Shown here: in pieces, positions 37,836-48,274 of the stretch
Layout: each line of letters opens with the position of its first letter
How positions within the stretch are numbered: the stretch's first letter is position 1
Source: Puccinellia tenuiflora
Lineage: Eukaryota > Streptophyta > Magnoliopsida > Poales > Poaceae
Direction of reading: 5' to 3'
DNA length: 64,000 nt
NCBI GenBank assembly: GCA_012064385.1
Contig: QRDG01000402.1
Coordinates: forward strand, 406,414-470,413
Made by a program: the position numbers and the translations under genes
The notes under the pieces: model-generated
Database searches by the model: none
What the model was told of the DNA's origin: nothing
Seen by the model: only the letters and a program-made list of their open reading frames with translations

Positions 37836-38078
37836 CAAACACCCGCCGCACCGGAACACTAATTTGCATGCGTGTGCCCATTAGATTCTCCATTCATTTA
37901 TACTTCAACACTCTCCCACACATGTGGCTTCCTCGGGTCTAAAGTTCTAAACCTAAACATGTACCAAAAGTGGATGATACCATGTAAAACCGCACGCGCC
38001 TGACCAATGCATCCAAAATCTCGAACTGAATAGGAAAGGAGAGCAATGCGTTTATACTTCAACATAAAACACTTCGTA
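37836..38078. other. Short spacer between the Ty3 and non-LTR elements
   Basis: No gene or motif recognised. It is the right flank of the Ty3 target site. The phrase TTTATACTTCAACA occurs twice (about 37,898 and 38,051), hinting at older repeat structure. Confidence 0.4.
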
Positions 38079-39535
38079 GAATATTTAAATCCCAGATCGT
38101 GGATCTGCGGGGCGGCGCGGTGAGGTCGACGGCGGCGCGCTGCAGCTCGGCCAGTAGCTTTGGTGGCCCAGATCGGGGCCCTACGGGCCCCATCTGGGTT
38201 GGGACGGGCCGGCTTGACCTGTAGCACGTTCAGCGGCGAATGGCAAGGTGTGGGGTGCAGGGGCAGCGGCGACGGTGGCCGGCCTGTTACAGCATGGCGG
38301 CGGGCTTCACGGGCCCGATCTGGACCCGGCCGGACCCTAATAGGACTGGTGTTCTCTGCAGTGTGGCAGGCGAACGGCCGGACCTAACGGGTGGTGTGCC
38401 CTGCGGCCGTGTTCGGTCGACTACCGTCTTTGACGGTGGAGATAGTTCTCTCCCGCGTGGCCGTGGTACTGCTGTCCCCGGTGCTATCTACTTTTCGCCT
38501 CTGTCCTGTTGTCCCCACGACAGATGCTTCGGTGAGACGACGATGGAGGCTTCCTGTCCGTGGTGGCGCATGTTGGCGGGTGGTGTGTCTAGTGGTGACG
38601 AGACCTCGCTCTCGCGGGCTTCTGTGCTTCAGATCGTTCGGGTTGCGGACAGGATTTTTCGGGAGAAATCCTTGTTGGCTCGGCTGACACCGACGCGGTG
38701 CCATCTCCGGGTGGCATCATCCCTTCCTGAAGGGCGTTGTGGCTACCCTCCGTCCGTGTTCCTGTGTGCCGGGGGAAACCCTAGGGCCAGCTCGATGGTC
38801 CGGGCGGCAAGCGGGTGCTTTCCTTCTTCAAGGTGCTGCTTGGTACATGACGATTCGGTGCCTGAAGCGTGGTGGTTCTTCTTTGGCGGGCGCAGCGGAT
38901 GCGGGTCACCGTAGTTTAGTTGGTCCGCGAGAGAATATCTAGTGCTACCACCTATATAGATGCTACAAATGCTACCACTAGAAAAATCAACTTTTCATGT
39001 TTCAAAAAATTCTACAAAAAAATGTTAGTGTTCACACGATATGTATCTACATCCTCCAAAAATTTCAGGTAAAAATGTTTAATGAGCAATGAGAAACAAA
39101 AAAGTCAAATGTAGCATGAATAGTGTCATCACTGGCACAAAAAGACAAAAGCAAAAAAAAGACACTATTCATGCTAGATTTGTCATTTTTGTTTCTCAAT
39201 GTTACTTTTGAATTTGGACCTGAAATTTTTTGAGGATGTAGACCCATATCTTGTGAACACTCACACTTTTTTCTAGATTTTTTTTAGACATTAAAAAATG
39301 ATTTTTCTAGTGGTAGCATTTGTAGCATACATATAGATTATAGCACTAGATATTCCCTCGTTGATCGCCTATATCTCCATTTGTTTTTGTTTTCTCTTTT
39401 CTTGTCTTTGGAAGTGTGTTTGCTGCTGCCCCAGTATGTGTTGTGTTGTGTTTGTATCGTTAACGGTATGGTGGTTGTTGCTTTATTTATAAAGCAGACG
39501 AAAGCCTATTTCAAGAGAGAATATTTAAAATCCCA
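38079..39535 (+). mobile_element. Non-autonomous LINE-type retroposon, plus orientation, interrupted by a foldback element
   Basis: Flanked by near-perfect target duplications GAATATTTAAATCCCA (38,079-38,094) and GAATATTTAAAATCCCA (39,519-39,535). The 5' part (38,095-38,927) is GC-rich with long shadow frames. The 3' part (39,361-39,518) ends TTGCTTTATTTATAAAGC then AGACGAAAGCC, a 3' end seen in grass LINE relatives, without a clear long poly(A). The two halves are separated by the palindromic insertion at 38,928-39,360. No reverse transcriptase is encoded, so it depended on another element. Confidence 0.85.
38928..39360. mobile_element. Foldback (long inverted repeat) MITE
   Basis: Starts CGAGAGAATATCTAGTGCTA and ends with its near-complement TAGCACTAGATATTCCCTCG. 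The arms continue inward through CTACAAATGCTACCACTAG / CTAGTGGTAGCATTTGTAG and through CACACGATATGTATCTACATCCTC / its complement near 39,225. So most of the 433 bp is one imperfect hairpin. No coding capacity. Target duplication not clear. Confidence 0.88.
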
Positions 39536-41334
39536 AAAATAAATTGAAGTTTCTCCAAATCTTCTTGAGCTGCCCCCACTCAGAAAAAAACCCGAACCCG
39601 AAACCCGAATTCATTTCCAGAAACCCGAATTTCTTTTTTCCCGAATTTCCCGTCCCAAATTTTCGGGAAATCCTGAACGCCTGGCCTGAGCCCCCACTAT
39701 CCCTCTTTCAGTTCCCGCTTCCACCGTCGGCGTATACCCCTGCGACGCCGTCAATCCCTCCACCGTGCTCTCTTCTCTCTCTCTCTCCTTCACCGACCAG
39801 TGCGGGAGGAAGCACCTGCACCTGACATGCTTCATCTCCCACCTCGAGCCGCCCGCCTTGTTCCTCCTCCCAACCCGGTAAATCCCCTCCGTCCACAGCA
39901 CCACGCCGACGCGTCCTGAGTCGCCAGCGACCCCAAACCCTACCCCCTCCGCCCTCGTCCAGTGCAGCCGCCCTTCACCTTGCGCGCACTCTGCGGGAAG
40001 CCGCTACTTTCCCTCACCGTCGCGCTGTGCTAACCAGTGAGGTCGATCCATGTCGACCCCTCTTCATCACACCTCACACGAAGCAGGTAGTATCTTCTCG
40101 TGCAGTTATTATATTTTCACCGACCGTCTGTTTTTATTTTATCCATCGTCGCTTAGTTTAAAATTCTGCGGGAACACCGCAAAATTATCATACGGAGTAT
40201 TCGATCTTTAGCTGGGCAGACAAAGCAAAACCTTGAGAATGCCCTATTTGAAGTGTATGCTCATGTTCTCTGAACTTTCACTGTTGCAGCTTCTGGTTTG
40301 CTAGAACCTGACGAAATTGGAACATCATACCTGGTATGACGTTAGTTTAGCTAGTGAATGGACAGTGCTAGCAAATCGCCAGTAAAACGGCAAGGGCCTG
40401 AGAGATTCACCCATTCAGTAAAAGGATATCTAGGCAATCCGAGAGTAGAAGCGGTAGCTTGCAGAGTAGATAACCATTATCTTTCTAGGACCATGGTATT
40501 CTTATGAAATTCAGTACAGAGAAGTATAAATTGAGAGTCACAGCAATTTTCGAGTAATTTGTTGGTTAACTGCCAAGTTGAAAGAACTTGAACTTTTCAG
40601 TAGCTTCAGTAGCTCCATTATTGTTGCTTGGGCAGTGTAGTGTTGTGCCTGGAAATGTCAGACTTGTATAGTAAATTTATGTGGTCAATTTTCATGTAAA
40701 AACCTAACTTTTCGAATGGATATCAGACTTGTATAGTAGTAAATTTATGTGGTCAATCAATTGTATAAGAACCTGGAAATGATTATTTTTCCTTCATTAT
40801 TGTTGTTTGATTTAGGTTCAGTGTTTTTGCTGTCGCTTGCATCTGGAACTGCCTTTGATGCATTTTAAGTAGGTATGAAAAGGAATGCTGCAACTGTGCT
40901 CTAAATGAAACATGCGTGAACCAGAATTATCTTTGAATGAATATTTCATGCACCTATGCATTTTTGTTATCTTTGCCGAACCGCATATTTCTTGTATGTC
41001 AGTCAGTTCTTTTCCCCAAGTAATGGATCCATTTCTGGTGCGGGCCTCTTCATTTTTCTAAATATGTTTCAGAGCTATCTCTTGCCGTGCTGAATAATAA
41101 ACTATATTTTGCAACCATATGCCCTAGCATTTTTGCAGTATATATATGTTGGCGCATATATAATTATATGCATTACCAAGTTCATTTATGTCATATGATT
41201 TGTGCATTTTTATTTGTAGAAACCAAATGAGCATTGAAGCTTATTTTATGCTGTTTATCTCCATCTGGATCAAGCATAAGTATTTCACATGTGCATGCAG
41301 GTTGAAACATTAATCATTGCTTATCTGTGCAGAT

Positions 41335-42693
41335 ATGTCCCATCAATCAGACACATCATACTGCTCAGATGATTCTGAAGATGACAACACCATTGACCCA
41401 ACCGACATATACAGTATGGAGGAACTCGTTGTTGAACAAAGCATCTTCCACAATTTGCTCGAGCGGATCAATGTGAAGATTCAGGCTAAAATTAAATCTC
41501 AGCAAGCTGGTACATCTCGCCGTGGGAGCCGGAGGTACATAGAGAGAAATCATGAAGTGGGCCATCAACAACTAATGGCAGATTACTTTGCTGAAGATCC
41601 AATCTACACTGACAAGCAGTTCTGTACAAGGTACCGGATGAGAAGACCCCTCTTTCTACGTATAGTCCAGGCCTTAGGTGAGTGGTCTCCCTATTTCACA
41701 GAAAGGAAAGATGCCTGTAGTCGTCAAGGGCTCTCACCTCTACAGAAATGCACAGCAGCCATTAATATATTAGCATGTGGTTCCCCCTCAAGCGACATTG
41801 AGAAATACATACAGAGTGGTGTGAGCACAGTACTGGAATGTTTGGACCAGTTCGTGGAAGGGGTGATTGACATGTTTGGTGGAGAATACTTGCGGAGCCC
41901 CACTAGTGTGGACATGCGACATCTACTACAAATGGGTGAGACCCATGGGTTCCCTGGCATGTTGGGAAGCATTGGTTGTATGCACTGGGAGTGGCAAAAA
42001 TGCCCAGTTAAATGGGTGCGTCATCTTACTCATAGTGATCACGGTGTCGTTAAAATCATTCTTGAAGCAGTTGCTTCACAAGACCTCTGGATATGGCATG
42101 CTTTCTTTGGTGCTGTTGGGTCTCAGAGTGACATTACCTTGCTGAATCAATCACATTTGTTCACAGATGTCTTGAAAGGTCAAGGTCCTCATGTGCAATT
42201 CACCGTCAACAGGAAGCAGTACAATATGGGTTACTATCTTGCTGACGGAATATACCCAGAATGGCCTGTATTTATTAAGACAATACCCCTCCCTCAATCT
42301 GAAAAGGATCGATTATTTGCACGATATCAAGAAGGAGCAAGGAATGATGTCCAACGAGCATTTCGACTCCTAGAATCACGTTTTCCCATCGTGCGTGGGC
42401 CAACAAAATATTTTCAGAAGGAAACTCTAGGAAAAATCATGCAAGCTTGCATCATACTTCATAATATGACACTTGAGGATGAGAAAGGTATGGCAAGTGC
42501 TTGTTTTGACTTGAACAGAATTTCAGAGACATCGGTTACTCCACTGCCAGACATCAATGATGGACCTGCTGATTGTTTTGCTGATTTACTACGGAGAAAT
42601 GCTACTATTTGTGCAAAATCAACACATAACCAACTCCGAAGAGACATAATCGAGCATGTTTGGCAGCGGTTTGGGCCATTTGGTGAGAACTAA
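41335..42693 (+). CDS. PIF/Harbinger transposase-derived protein (ALP1/HARBI1-like), probably co-opted
   Basis: Open frame of 452 residues. The start is the ATG three bases into the exon that follows TCTGTGCAG (41,324-41,332); a noncoding first exon ends at 40,086. N-terminal acidic segment (CSDDSEDDNTIDP), then a helical region (FCTRYRMRRPLFLRIVQAL, SPLQKCTAAINILACG), then the DDE-nuclease fold: GSIGCMHWEWQKCPVKW, KIILEAVASQDLWIWHAFF, GSQSDITLLN, YYLADGIYPEW, RNDVQRAFRLLESRF, ACIILHNM. Family members usually have Asp in the first motif (IDCMHW) and Glu in the third (DVERAF); here these are Gly and Gln, while the middle Asp is kept. It should not cut DNA. Arabidopsis ALP1 is a precedent for a Harbinger-derived protein without transposase activity. 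No terminal inverted repeats were found around it. Expression is unproven. Confidence 0.85.
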   Translation: MSHQSDTSYCSDDSEDDNTIDPTDIYSMEELVVEQSIFHNLLERINVKIQAKIKSQQAGTSRRGSRRYIERNHEVGHQQLMADYFAEDPIYTDKQFCTRYRMRRPLFLRIVQALGEWSPYFTERKDACSRQGLSPLQKCTAAINILACGSPSSDIEKYIQSGVSTVLECLDQFVEGVIDMFGGEYLRSPTSVDMRHLLQMGETHGFPGMLGSIGCMHWEWQKCPVKWVRHLTHSDHGVVKIILEAVASQDLWIWHAFFGAVGSQSDITLLNQSHLFTDVLKGQGPHVQFTVNRKQYNMGYYLADGIYPEWPVFIKTIPLPQSEKDRLFARYQEGARNDVQRAFRLLESRFPIVRGPTKYFQKETLGKIMQACIILHNMTLEDEKGMASACFDLNRISETSVTPLPDINDGPADCFADLLRRNATICAKSTHNQLRRDIIEHVWQRFGPFGEN

Positions 42694-43131
42694 AACAATT
42701 AGTCCTGGTGTTACCGTATTACATTGTTAAGTAATTCTTTTGTACACATCTTGTTCTGTTTTATTTATTTCAGTTACATTCTCTTTACCTTTGTTCCTAA
42801 TTAGCCAAATTTAAATAAGTACATAGTTAGTCATAATTCTTCTGGTTGTGTTTCTGCAGTTATATTTGTTTTGTGGCTATGTAAGTATTCTTTTTTGGTA
42901 GCACAATGATTTTTAAGTTTTGTCAGAACACTGTGGTTTCTAAAAATACTATTAGTTTAAAATACTTTGAGGTGTATGGCTCTAACAAATATTGCAGTTT
43001 TGAAACCAAGATATCCCCAGAATTTGTGGTTTTTTCGGAGTGTTGAAAAAAAAGAGATCTGACCATCTTTTCTCTAAAACCAAGAAAGGAGAAAACTGCA
43101 GTATTTCCTTGCCAGACATTGAAATATTGTA

Positions 43132-43231
43132 CTCCCTCCGTCCCAAAAAGGATGTCATTTCTTTGTCTAAATTTGGATGTAGATACATTCAAATGTAGAC
43201 AGAGAAATGACATCTTTTTTATACGGAGGTA
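43132..43231. mobile_element. Stowaway MITE (100 bp)
   Basis: CTCCCTCCGTCCCAAAAAGG at the left and ATACGGAGGTAG at the right, between TA dinucleotides. The internal ATGTCATTTCTTTGTCTA / AGACAGAGAAATGACAT arms pair almost fully. It lies in the 3' flank of the Harbinger-derived gene. Confidence 0.93.
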
Positions 43232-43770
43232 GTAATTTAGACATACTTTGGTTTTGAAAAAACTGAGCTACCAAACAGAGCCCTTACAAACAAAAAAAAG
43301 ATGGCCCTTTTGAGTTACAGAAAAACGTACAGTGATTCTATCTTGATCTTTGGAAGTAACAAGAAAACTGGCATCTCTAGGGTCTGTCTGCCATAGATTG
43401 TATTTTTTCATCTATATGCAGATCCTCACAAGTAGAAAAGAAAATCTAAGGAGCCTCTTTACGAAATGGAGTACCTTTTATATCTCAGCTAAACCTAATG
43501 TTTCAGTTTCAGCACTATTTTCATATGTTACCTTGAACGTTCAAAATTATCAGATGGGAAAAATATTTAAGCTTAGAATGCTTTAGTTTTAGATGCAGTG
43601 TGAGCAATCATTTGCCACCATTTGTTTAATGAAGGCTGCAATTGCTAGTTTAAACCATCTTCGAAATAGTAGGCGGTGAAGTTATGTTAGGAACATATAT
43701 TGCTTGAATTATTGTCTACCTTGCAGATCTCAAGGGGTATATAATCCTGGAAATATACTTTTATGATAAG

Positions 43771-44235
43771 TATGAATTATTTTACTTTGCCTCCATCCTT
43801 TCTTTATTGGAAAAAATGGATATCTGCCAGTCCAAAAAAAAATGGCATTGCCATGCGTGGCTCACGAAAATGTGGGTCCTGGAGACACATGTCATTCAGA
43901 CATGGAGTTGAAAATATACAATTATTATTACTTGAAGTGAAAATTATCCATAACTCCTCACTCTATAAACGAGGAGAGGACTGCCAAGTTTACAATGTGA
44001 ACTTTCCCTGAAAATGGAACTGATTTTTGCTCGCAATTGTTTTGTACAGCATAGATTTCATATTCCAAATGGTTCACACGATATACTAAAAGAGTAAAAC
44101 CGAACAAGAAACAATCCATACCATGAGCAATCAACAATTCACGACAATCTAAATGAGTACAACTGAACGTGAAGCAGTCCATATCATGAGCAATCAACAA
44201 TTTCTTTGTGTAGTTCATCTCTACTAATCGGAGAG
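43771..44235. other. Intergenic, with a short direct repeat
   Basis: No gene. CCATACCATGAGCAATCAACAATT (near 44,117) and CCATATCATGAGCAATCAACAATT (near 44,179) form a two-copy direct repeat with a period of about 62 bp. Confidence 0.5.
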
Positions 44236-44238
44236 TAA

Positions 44239-45356
44239 GAGCACTCCAATGGGATTCAAAAGGGACACAAAACGTGTATGTTTTTGTTTATTTACGTCGC
44301 GCTGCGGACATACATCTGGCCCTTATTCGCCCTTTCTTGACCATGACATCTAACGAGGTGATCCATTTGTTTCGTCATGTCCACATTTTTCACAATTTAT
44401 GTTCATTTTAGCATTTTTTTTCATCCTATACAATCTTGATTGAACACATAAAATATTCCCCACGAACAAATAAATTTGTTTACACAATAAATTCGAATAA
44501 CATAGTTTACCACCTAATAAATTTAAACATTGTTCACAGTACCAAATAAACCGTAAGAAAATGAGAAGATAGAACTATTTGTTTCCTACATGAGTCCATA
44601 CATGCGCAACCAAATCATTTTGTAGTTGAACGTCAGTTGCCCGATCACTCATTTCATGATGAAATTGGATGAGCTATTCAAATGTTGCATGTCTACCCTC
44701 GGCTCAATCAACTCGTCCTGATAGTTCCATCCTTGATCACCATCATGCTCTACCTCCATGATCATGTTATGCATGATCACACAAACAATCACCTCCCATG
44801 CTGTCTCAACACTATGTTGAGAACAATTACCCAACAACCACACCAAAAACCCACTCCACATCCTTCCTAGGATCCTTTTGTTCTTTTATAATCTAAATCT
44901 CTTCTCTCCTTGGGGATTGGAGACTGTGGCCATAATTTAGATCACTCGGAAACATACAATCTATATTTTTAAGCATCCTAGAAAACCCCTTTGAAGCATT
45001 GATTGATAACAATCGAGCTGTATCGGTAGCATTTTGCACTGGTGCTCTCAACTATTCTGGGCCAAACATCAACAGTCTTGTGGAACTTATACATTGCATC
45101 AATGCATGTGGACTCACTCATGTGCATGTAACCATCAACAAGATCACCAGGAACTCGATAGGCAAGAATCTGAACAGCTGCAGTACATTTGTGATAAAAC
45201 GAGAATCCAAGCTTACCAACGACATATTTCTTGCATTGGCGGTCGAACAAATGTCTTGGTATCCGGAAGCGTTGCCAGAAAAAATTGGCCGAAAATAGCA
45301 CCCCATTGGTCACTTCTGTTTCTCTTTGCAAGCGAACCGGCATATAACCGCTGATT
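44239..45356 (-). pseudogene. PIF/Harbinger transposase pseudogene with its left element end
   Basis: Minus-strand fragments in transposase order: RFRIPRHLFDRQCKKYV, GKLGFSFYHKCTAAVQILAY, VPGDLVDGYMHMSESTC (about 45,290-45,090), then after a frameshift TDTARLLSINASKGF and an NIDCM motif near 44,960. The DDE core after this is largely missing. CVIMHNMIMEVEHD (about 44,780) and, after another frameshift, a VQLQNDLVAHVWTHV tail ending at 44,575 follow. The plus-strand sequence GAGCACTCCAATGGG at 44,239, preceded by TAA, fits a Harbinger terminus with its 3-bp target site. The right end was not found. It is distinct from the gene at 41.3 kb. Confidence 0.8.
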
Positions 45357-45379
45357 GCAATCAGCAGCAATTCTTCAGC

Positions 45380-45593
45380 GGCACATCTCAAATCCCCACC
45401 GCACCAGTACGCCAGCGCGTGGCCGCGCCTCCTCCCCCTCCGTCCCCGCGGCAAACTCGACCCCCGCCTGCTACGCCTCCGCCACCACGCGCCTCCCGCG
45501 GCCCCACGCCACCCTCCTCCTCCGCCTCCTCGCGTCACTGCTGTCTCCACCCCGTCCGCGATCTTCGGCGATTGGATTTTGAGGTACGATGTT
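45380..45593 (+). promoter_or_regulatory. Candidate promoter / noncoding first exon of the EDM3-like gene
   Basis: GC-rich stretch ending GATTGGATTTTGAG/GTACGA, a plausible donor (exon end about 45,590). The coding exon at 48,275 begins only 12 bp after an acceptor (TTCCTGCAG, ending about 48,262), so a 5' noncoding exon must exist upstream; this block is the best visible candidate. It is an inference from sequence style only. Confidence 0.4.
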
Positions 45594-45754
45594 GTCTCCG
45601 TCCAGCGACGCCCGTAGTTAAATCCCAGCGACCTCCACGGTTTTCCTGATCTAGACCCGCCCCTGGTTCCCCTCTCTTGGTGCCCCTGGTGCCGGCGCAG
45701 CTTTTCTTTGAGATGCATTTTAAACCCTAATCCTAAACTGAAACCCTATCTCGG

Positions 45755-46075
45755 GTGACGCCTTAAAATTTTGCGACCCATGTTCCTAATCCTACCCCAA
45801 AAGGACTAGATTCAGGAGATAAACAACCCCCACCGTTTGATAGTTGTCTATGTTTGTCAAGCTCTGTCTAGAAATGTAAAACTGTAGATGCTTTTGCACA
45901 ATGTTTGCGCTCATACAATGCTCATTTCTTATTCCAAGGTAATCTTAGCCATTTTAAGTCACTGTTGCAAATGTAAAACTGTAGATGCTTTTGCACAATG
46001 GTTGCGCTCGTAAAATCCTCATTTCTTATTCCAAGGTAATCTTAGCCATTTTAAGTCACTGTTGCAATCTATTGA
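45755..46075. repeat. Duplicated intronic sequence with a 97-bp tandem unit
   Basis: TGTTCCTA..GGACTAGATTCAGGAGATAAACAA and GTAGATGCTTTTGCACAATG..TTCCAAGGTAATCTTAGCC recur at about 48,058-48,250, directly upstream of the EDM3-like coding exon. Here the last unit is itself present twice in tandem (starts about 45,875 and 45,972). Confidence 0.85.
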
Positions 46076-46293
46076 CCCCGGAATTCTCAAAAGGCCTGCT
46101 CCAAGTTTTGTACAGCCAAATGGGTCAGCTTCGCGGATCTAGCTCTGCAGAGTTGGCCAATTCGGTACTTATCCGCACTGGAATTTTGGGAAGCTGGAAA
46201 TTATAGGACTTCCCAACACGCCCTAAGTCCTCTCATCTCTCCACCATGATGGCCTTATTTCGTCTTGGGTTCTCTTCTATCTTTGACTTGTTG

Positions 46294-46866
46294 CACGGAT
46301 ACGTGGTCTGGAGCTCGTGTCCGTGTCGGATACCATATCCGATACCAATTCGTCTCTGATACCTCTTCGATACGTATTGGAGGAGTATCGTAAATAAAAC
46401 ATTTAAAATAAAAGTCAATACCTCTCCGATGCGTATTGGCCCAGATCTGATATGCCGTAGCCCATGTAAGCTGCCTAAGCCTAACCCTATTTCGTTTCCC
46501 TCTCCTCCCTGTTCTCACTTCCTAATATGGAAAAAAGGTCAAGTGCTGTTGCCATTGATTAATCATTATTCAAGTTCCAAAGTTCAGTTCGGTTTAGTGT
46601 TGCTAACATTCTATCTCTCTGTCTTCATCTTTGGAACTGGAGAATTGGAGAGCATCAGTGCATCAAATGAACCAGTTTTGGAGTATGGATGCTTAGAAAC
46701 AAGTTCATCTGCTATTATGTTGTTTCTAGCTACTACATATAATTATCTTTGGATTTAAACAATATATTAAAACGTATCCTCGTATTGGTGCTATTTCAAA
46801 ATGCCGTATTTCCGTATCCGTATTGGCCCGATACCGATACTCGTATCCATATGGGTGCCGCGTAGT
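46294..46866. mobile_element. Putative element with CACGGATACG-type ends
   Basis: Starts GCACGGATACGTGGTC, ends with an inverted-like CGTATCCATATGGGTGCCG, and contains repeated CGTATTGG / CCAATACG and CCGATACC phrases in both orientations. This resembles a common grass repeat. No clean target duplication was seen, so the boundaries are approximate. Confidence 0.4.
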
Positions 46867-47071
46867 TTGGTTGACTTGCCTTTGTCAAATTGGCATGTAG
46901 GATTATATGAGACACTATACCGACGATACAATGTTCTTGTTTAGTTTCGACTTATCATGCTACTGATTAGAATAGTACACATCTGATCCAAAACTACTCG
47001 CACCCAAACCCTCCAGGTACAGCACCAGAATCAAGGTCGAACCCGACCCAACCACGCCGCAACAGACGACC

Positions 47072-47557
47072 ATGGCCATGACCACACGCACCCACAGTTC
47101 CTCCCTTCTCCGCGCCCTCACTGCCACGAGGTCGCCCACGCTGCAGCCGCTCCGATCCATCCACGAGGGGCCCGACACCATCGATGAGCTCCTTGACCGC
47201 CACCTATCCAAGAAGAGCCCCTCCTCCGCGGCGCTCCTCGACGACGACGAGGTAGAAGCCCAGGCGCGCCGGCGGCTGACGAGCACGCGACGGGAGGCGC
47301 TTGGGCTGTACCGGGACATCCTTCGGGCGACGCGGCTGTTCGAGTGGCCCGACGAGCGCGGGGTGCCGTGGCGTGAGTCGCTGCGCACCAATGCGCGGCG
47401 CGAGTTCGAGGAGGCCCGTGGCGAGAGCGACCCGGAGGTGGTGGCGCGGCTCATCATCGGCGGCCACAACGCCGTCGAGCAGGCCCTGGAGCGCGTCGCT
47501 GAGGCCTCGCGCCGCATGGTCCAGGCCGAGGAGGCCAAGCGCCGCGGCGGGGCGTAG
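47072..47557 (+). CDS. LYR-motif (Complex1_LYR family) protein, probably mitochondrial
   Basis: Single-exon frame of 161 residues. ATG at 47,072; a second in-frame ATG two codons later is an equally good start. The N-terminus (THSSSLLRALTATRSPTLQP, Ser/Thr/Arg-rich, few acidic residues) looks like a mitochondrial targeting peptide. The core has the LYR motif (ALGLYRDILRATRLFEWPDE), a conserved RESLRTNARREFEEAR helix and the ARLIIGGHNAVEQAL helix typical of the family. Such small proteins bind acyl-carrier protein and the Fe-S chaperone system to assist assembly of respiratory complexes; which complex cannot be told here. The coding region is about 65% GC, in contrast to its AT-rich flanks. 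It lies between two copies of a duplicated intron segment. Confidence 0.85.
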   Translation: MAMTTRTHSSSLLRALTATRSPTLQPLRSIHEGPDTIDELLDRHLSKKSPSSAALLDDDEVEAQARRRLTSTRREALGLYRDILRATRLFEWPDERGVPWRESLRTNARREFEEARGESDPEVVARLIIGGHNAVEQALERVAEASRRMVQAEEAKRRGGA

Positions 47558-48274
47558 ATCCGCCCATCCCAGCTCGATGCGCTCAATACTCTCTCTTATG
47601 CTGCTGCTACTGCTTGTGTTTGTAAATTTTGTTGTAAGTGAGCATGTATGAAGGTCTATGTATTCTCAGAGACAATCAGCAAAGCAAAGAAGGTCTTTCA
47701 TGTCATTTCTAGTTCCGTCTTTGCCAAAAAATGTGACTAGAAAGCAACTTTCATTTTGCATTTGATCATGCATGGTGTATGTTATGGAAGTACTATACAC
47801 CTAGTTACCTGTAATTCCAAAATTTTCAATTCGAAATAATTGACCTTGTGTGTCATGTCAATGTCAATTACAAAAGGGTGAATCTTGTTCTAATCAAGTC
47901 TGTGATCTCCACTACCAGCAGCAAGCCATAACGCCTTATTCTTTGAGTGCATGAGAATTGATTTCTCATGTATGTTTCTCTGGGCATTGTACTGGTGCTG
48001 TAGTGGCATAGCATCAGAATTCAGAAGCTGTGTGAGGCCTGAATCAGTGACACTGTTGCACTTAAAATTTTGGGACTCATGTTCCTACCTAAGGGACTAG
48101 ATTCAGGAGATAAACAATCTCTCACTGTTGAGAGTTGTCTTTATATTTGTCAGAACCTGTAGATGCTTTTGCACAATGTTTTGCTCATACAATGCTCATT
48201 TCTTATTCCAAGGTAATCTTAGCCATTTTAAGTCGGTTGCAATTTATTGTTATTCCTGCAGAAGACGCTCTCCA

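Larger units (their letters stand above)
39700..43770 (+). repeat. Duplicated locus, copy 2 (intact sister of 15.1-20.7 kb)
   Basis: Collinear with the decayed copy from the proximal promoter through exon 1 (donor CACGAAGCAG/GTAGTA, exon end 40,086), an intron of about 1.25 kb, the coding exon and about 1 kb of 3' flank. The two copies are about 24.5 kb apart in the same orientation. Confidence 0.85.

Noticed and set aside
38240..38914. 224-codon open frame as a gene
   Set aside because: It lies inside the GC-rich 5' part of a retroposon with target duplications; composition is Pro/Arg/Gly/Cys-rich and overlapping frames on the other strand are also open.
46960..47586. 208-codon minus-strand frame opposite the LYR gene
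   Set aside because: Shadow of a GC-rich coding region; Ser/Arg-rich with no domain, while the plus strand has clear LYR-family motifs.
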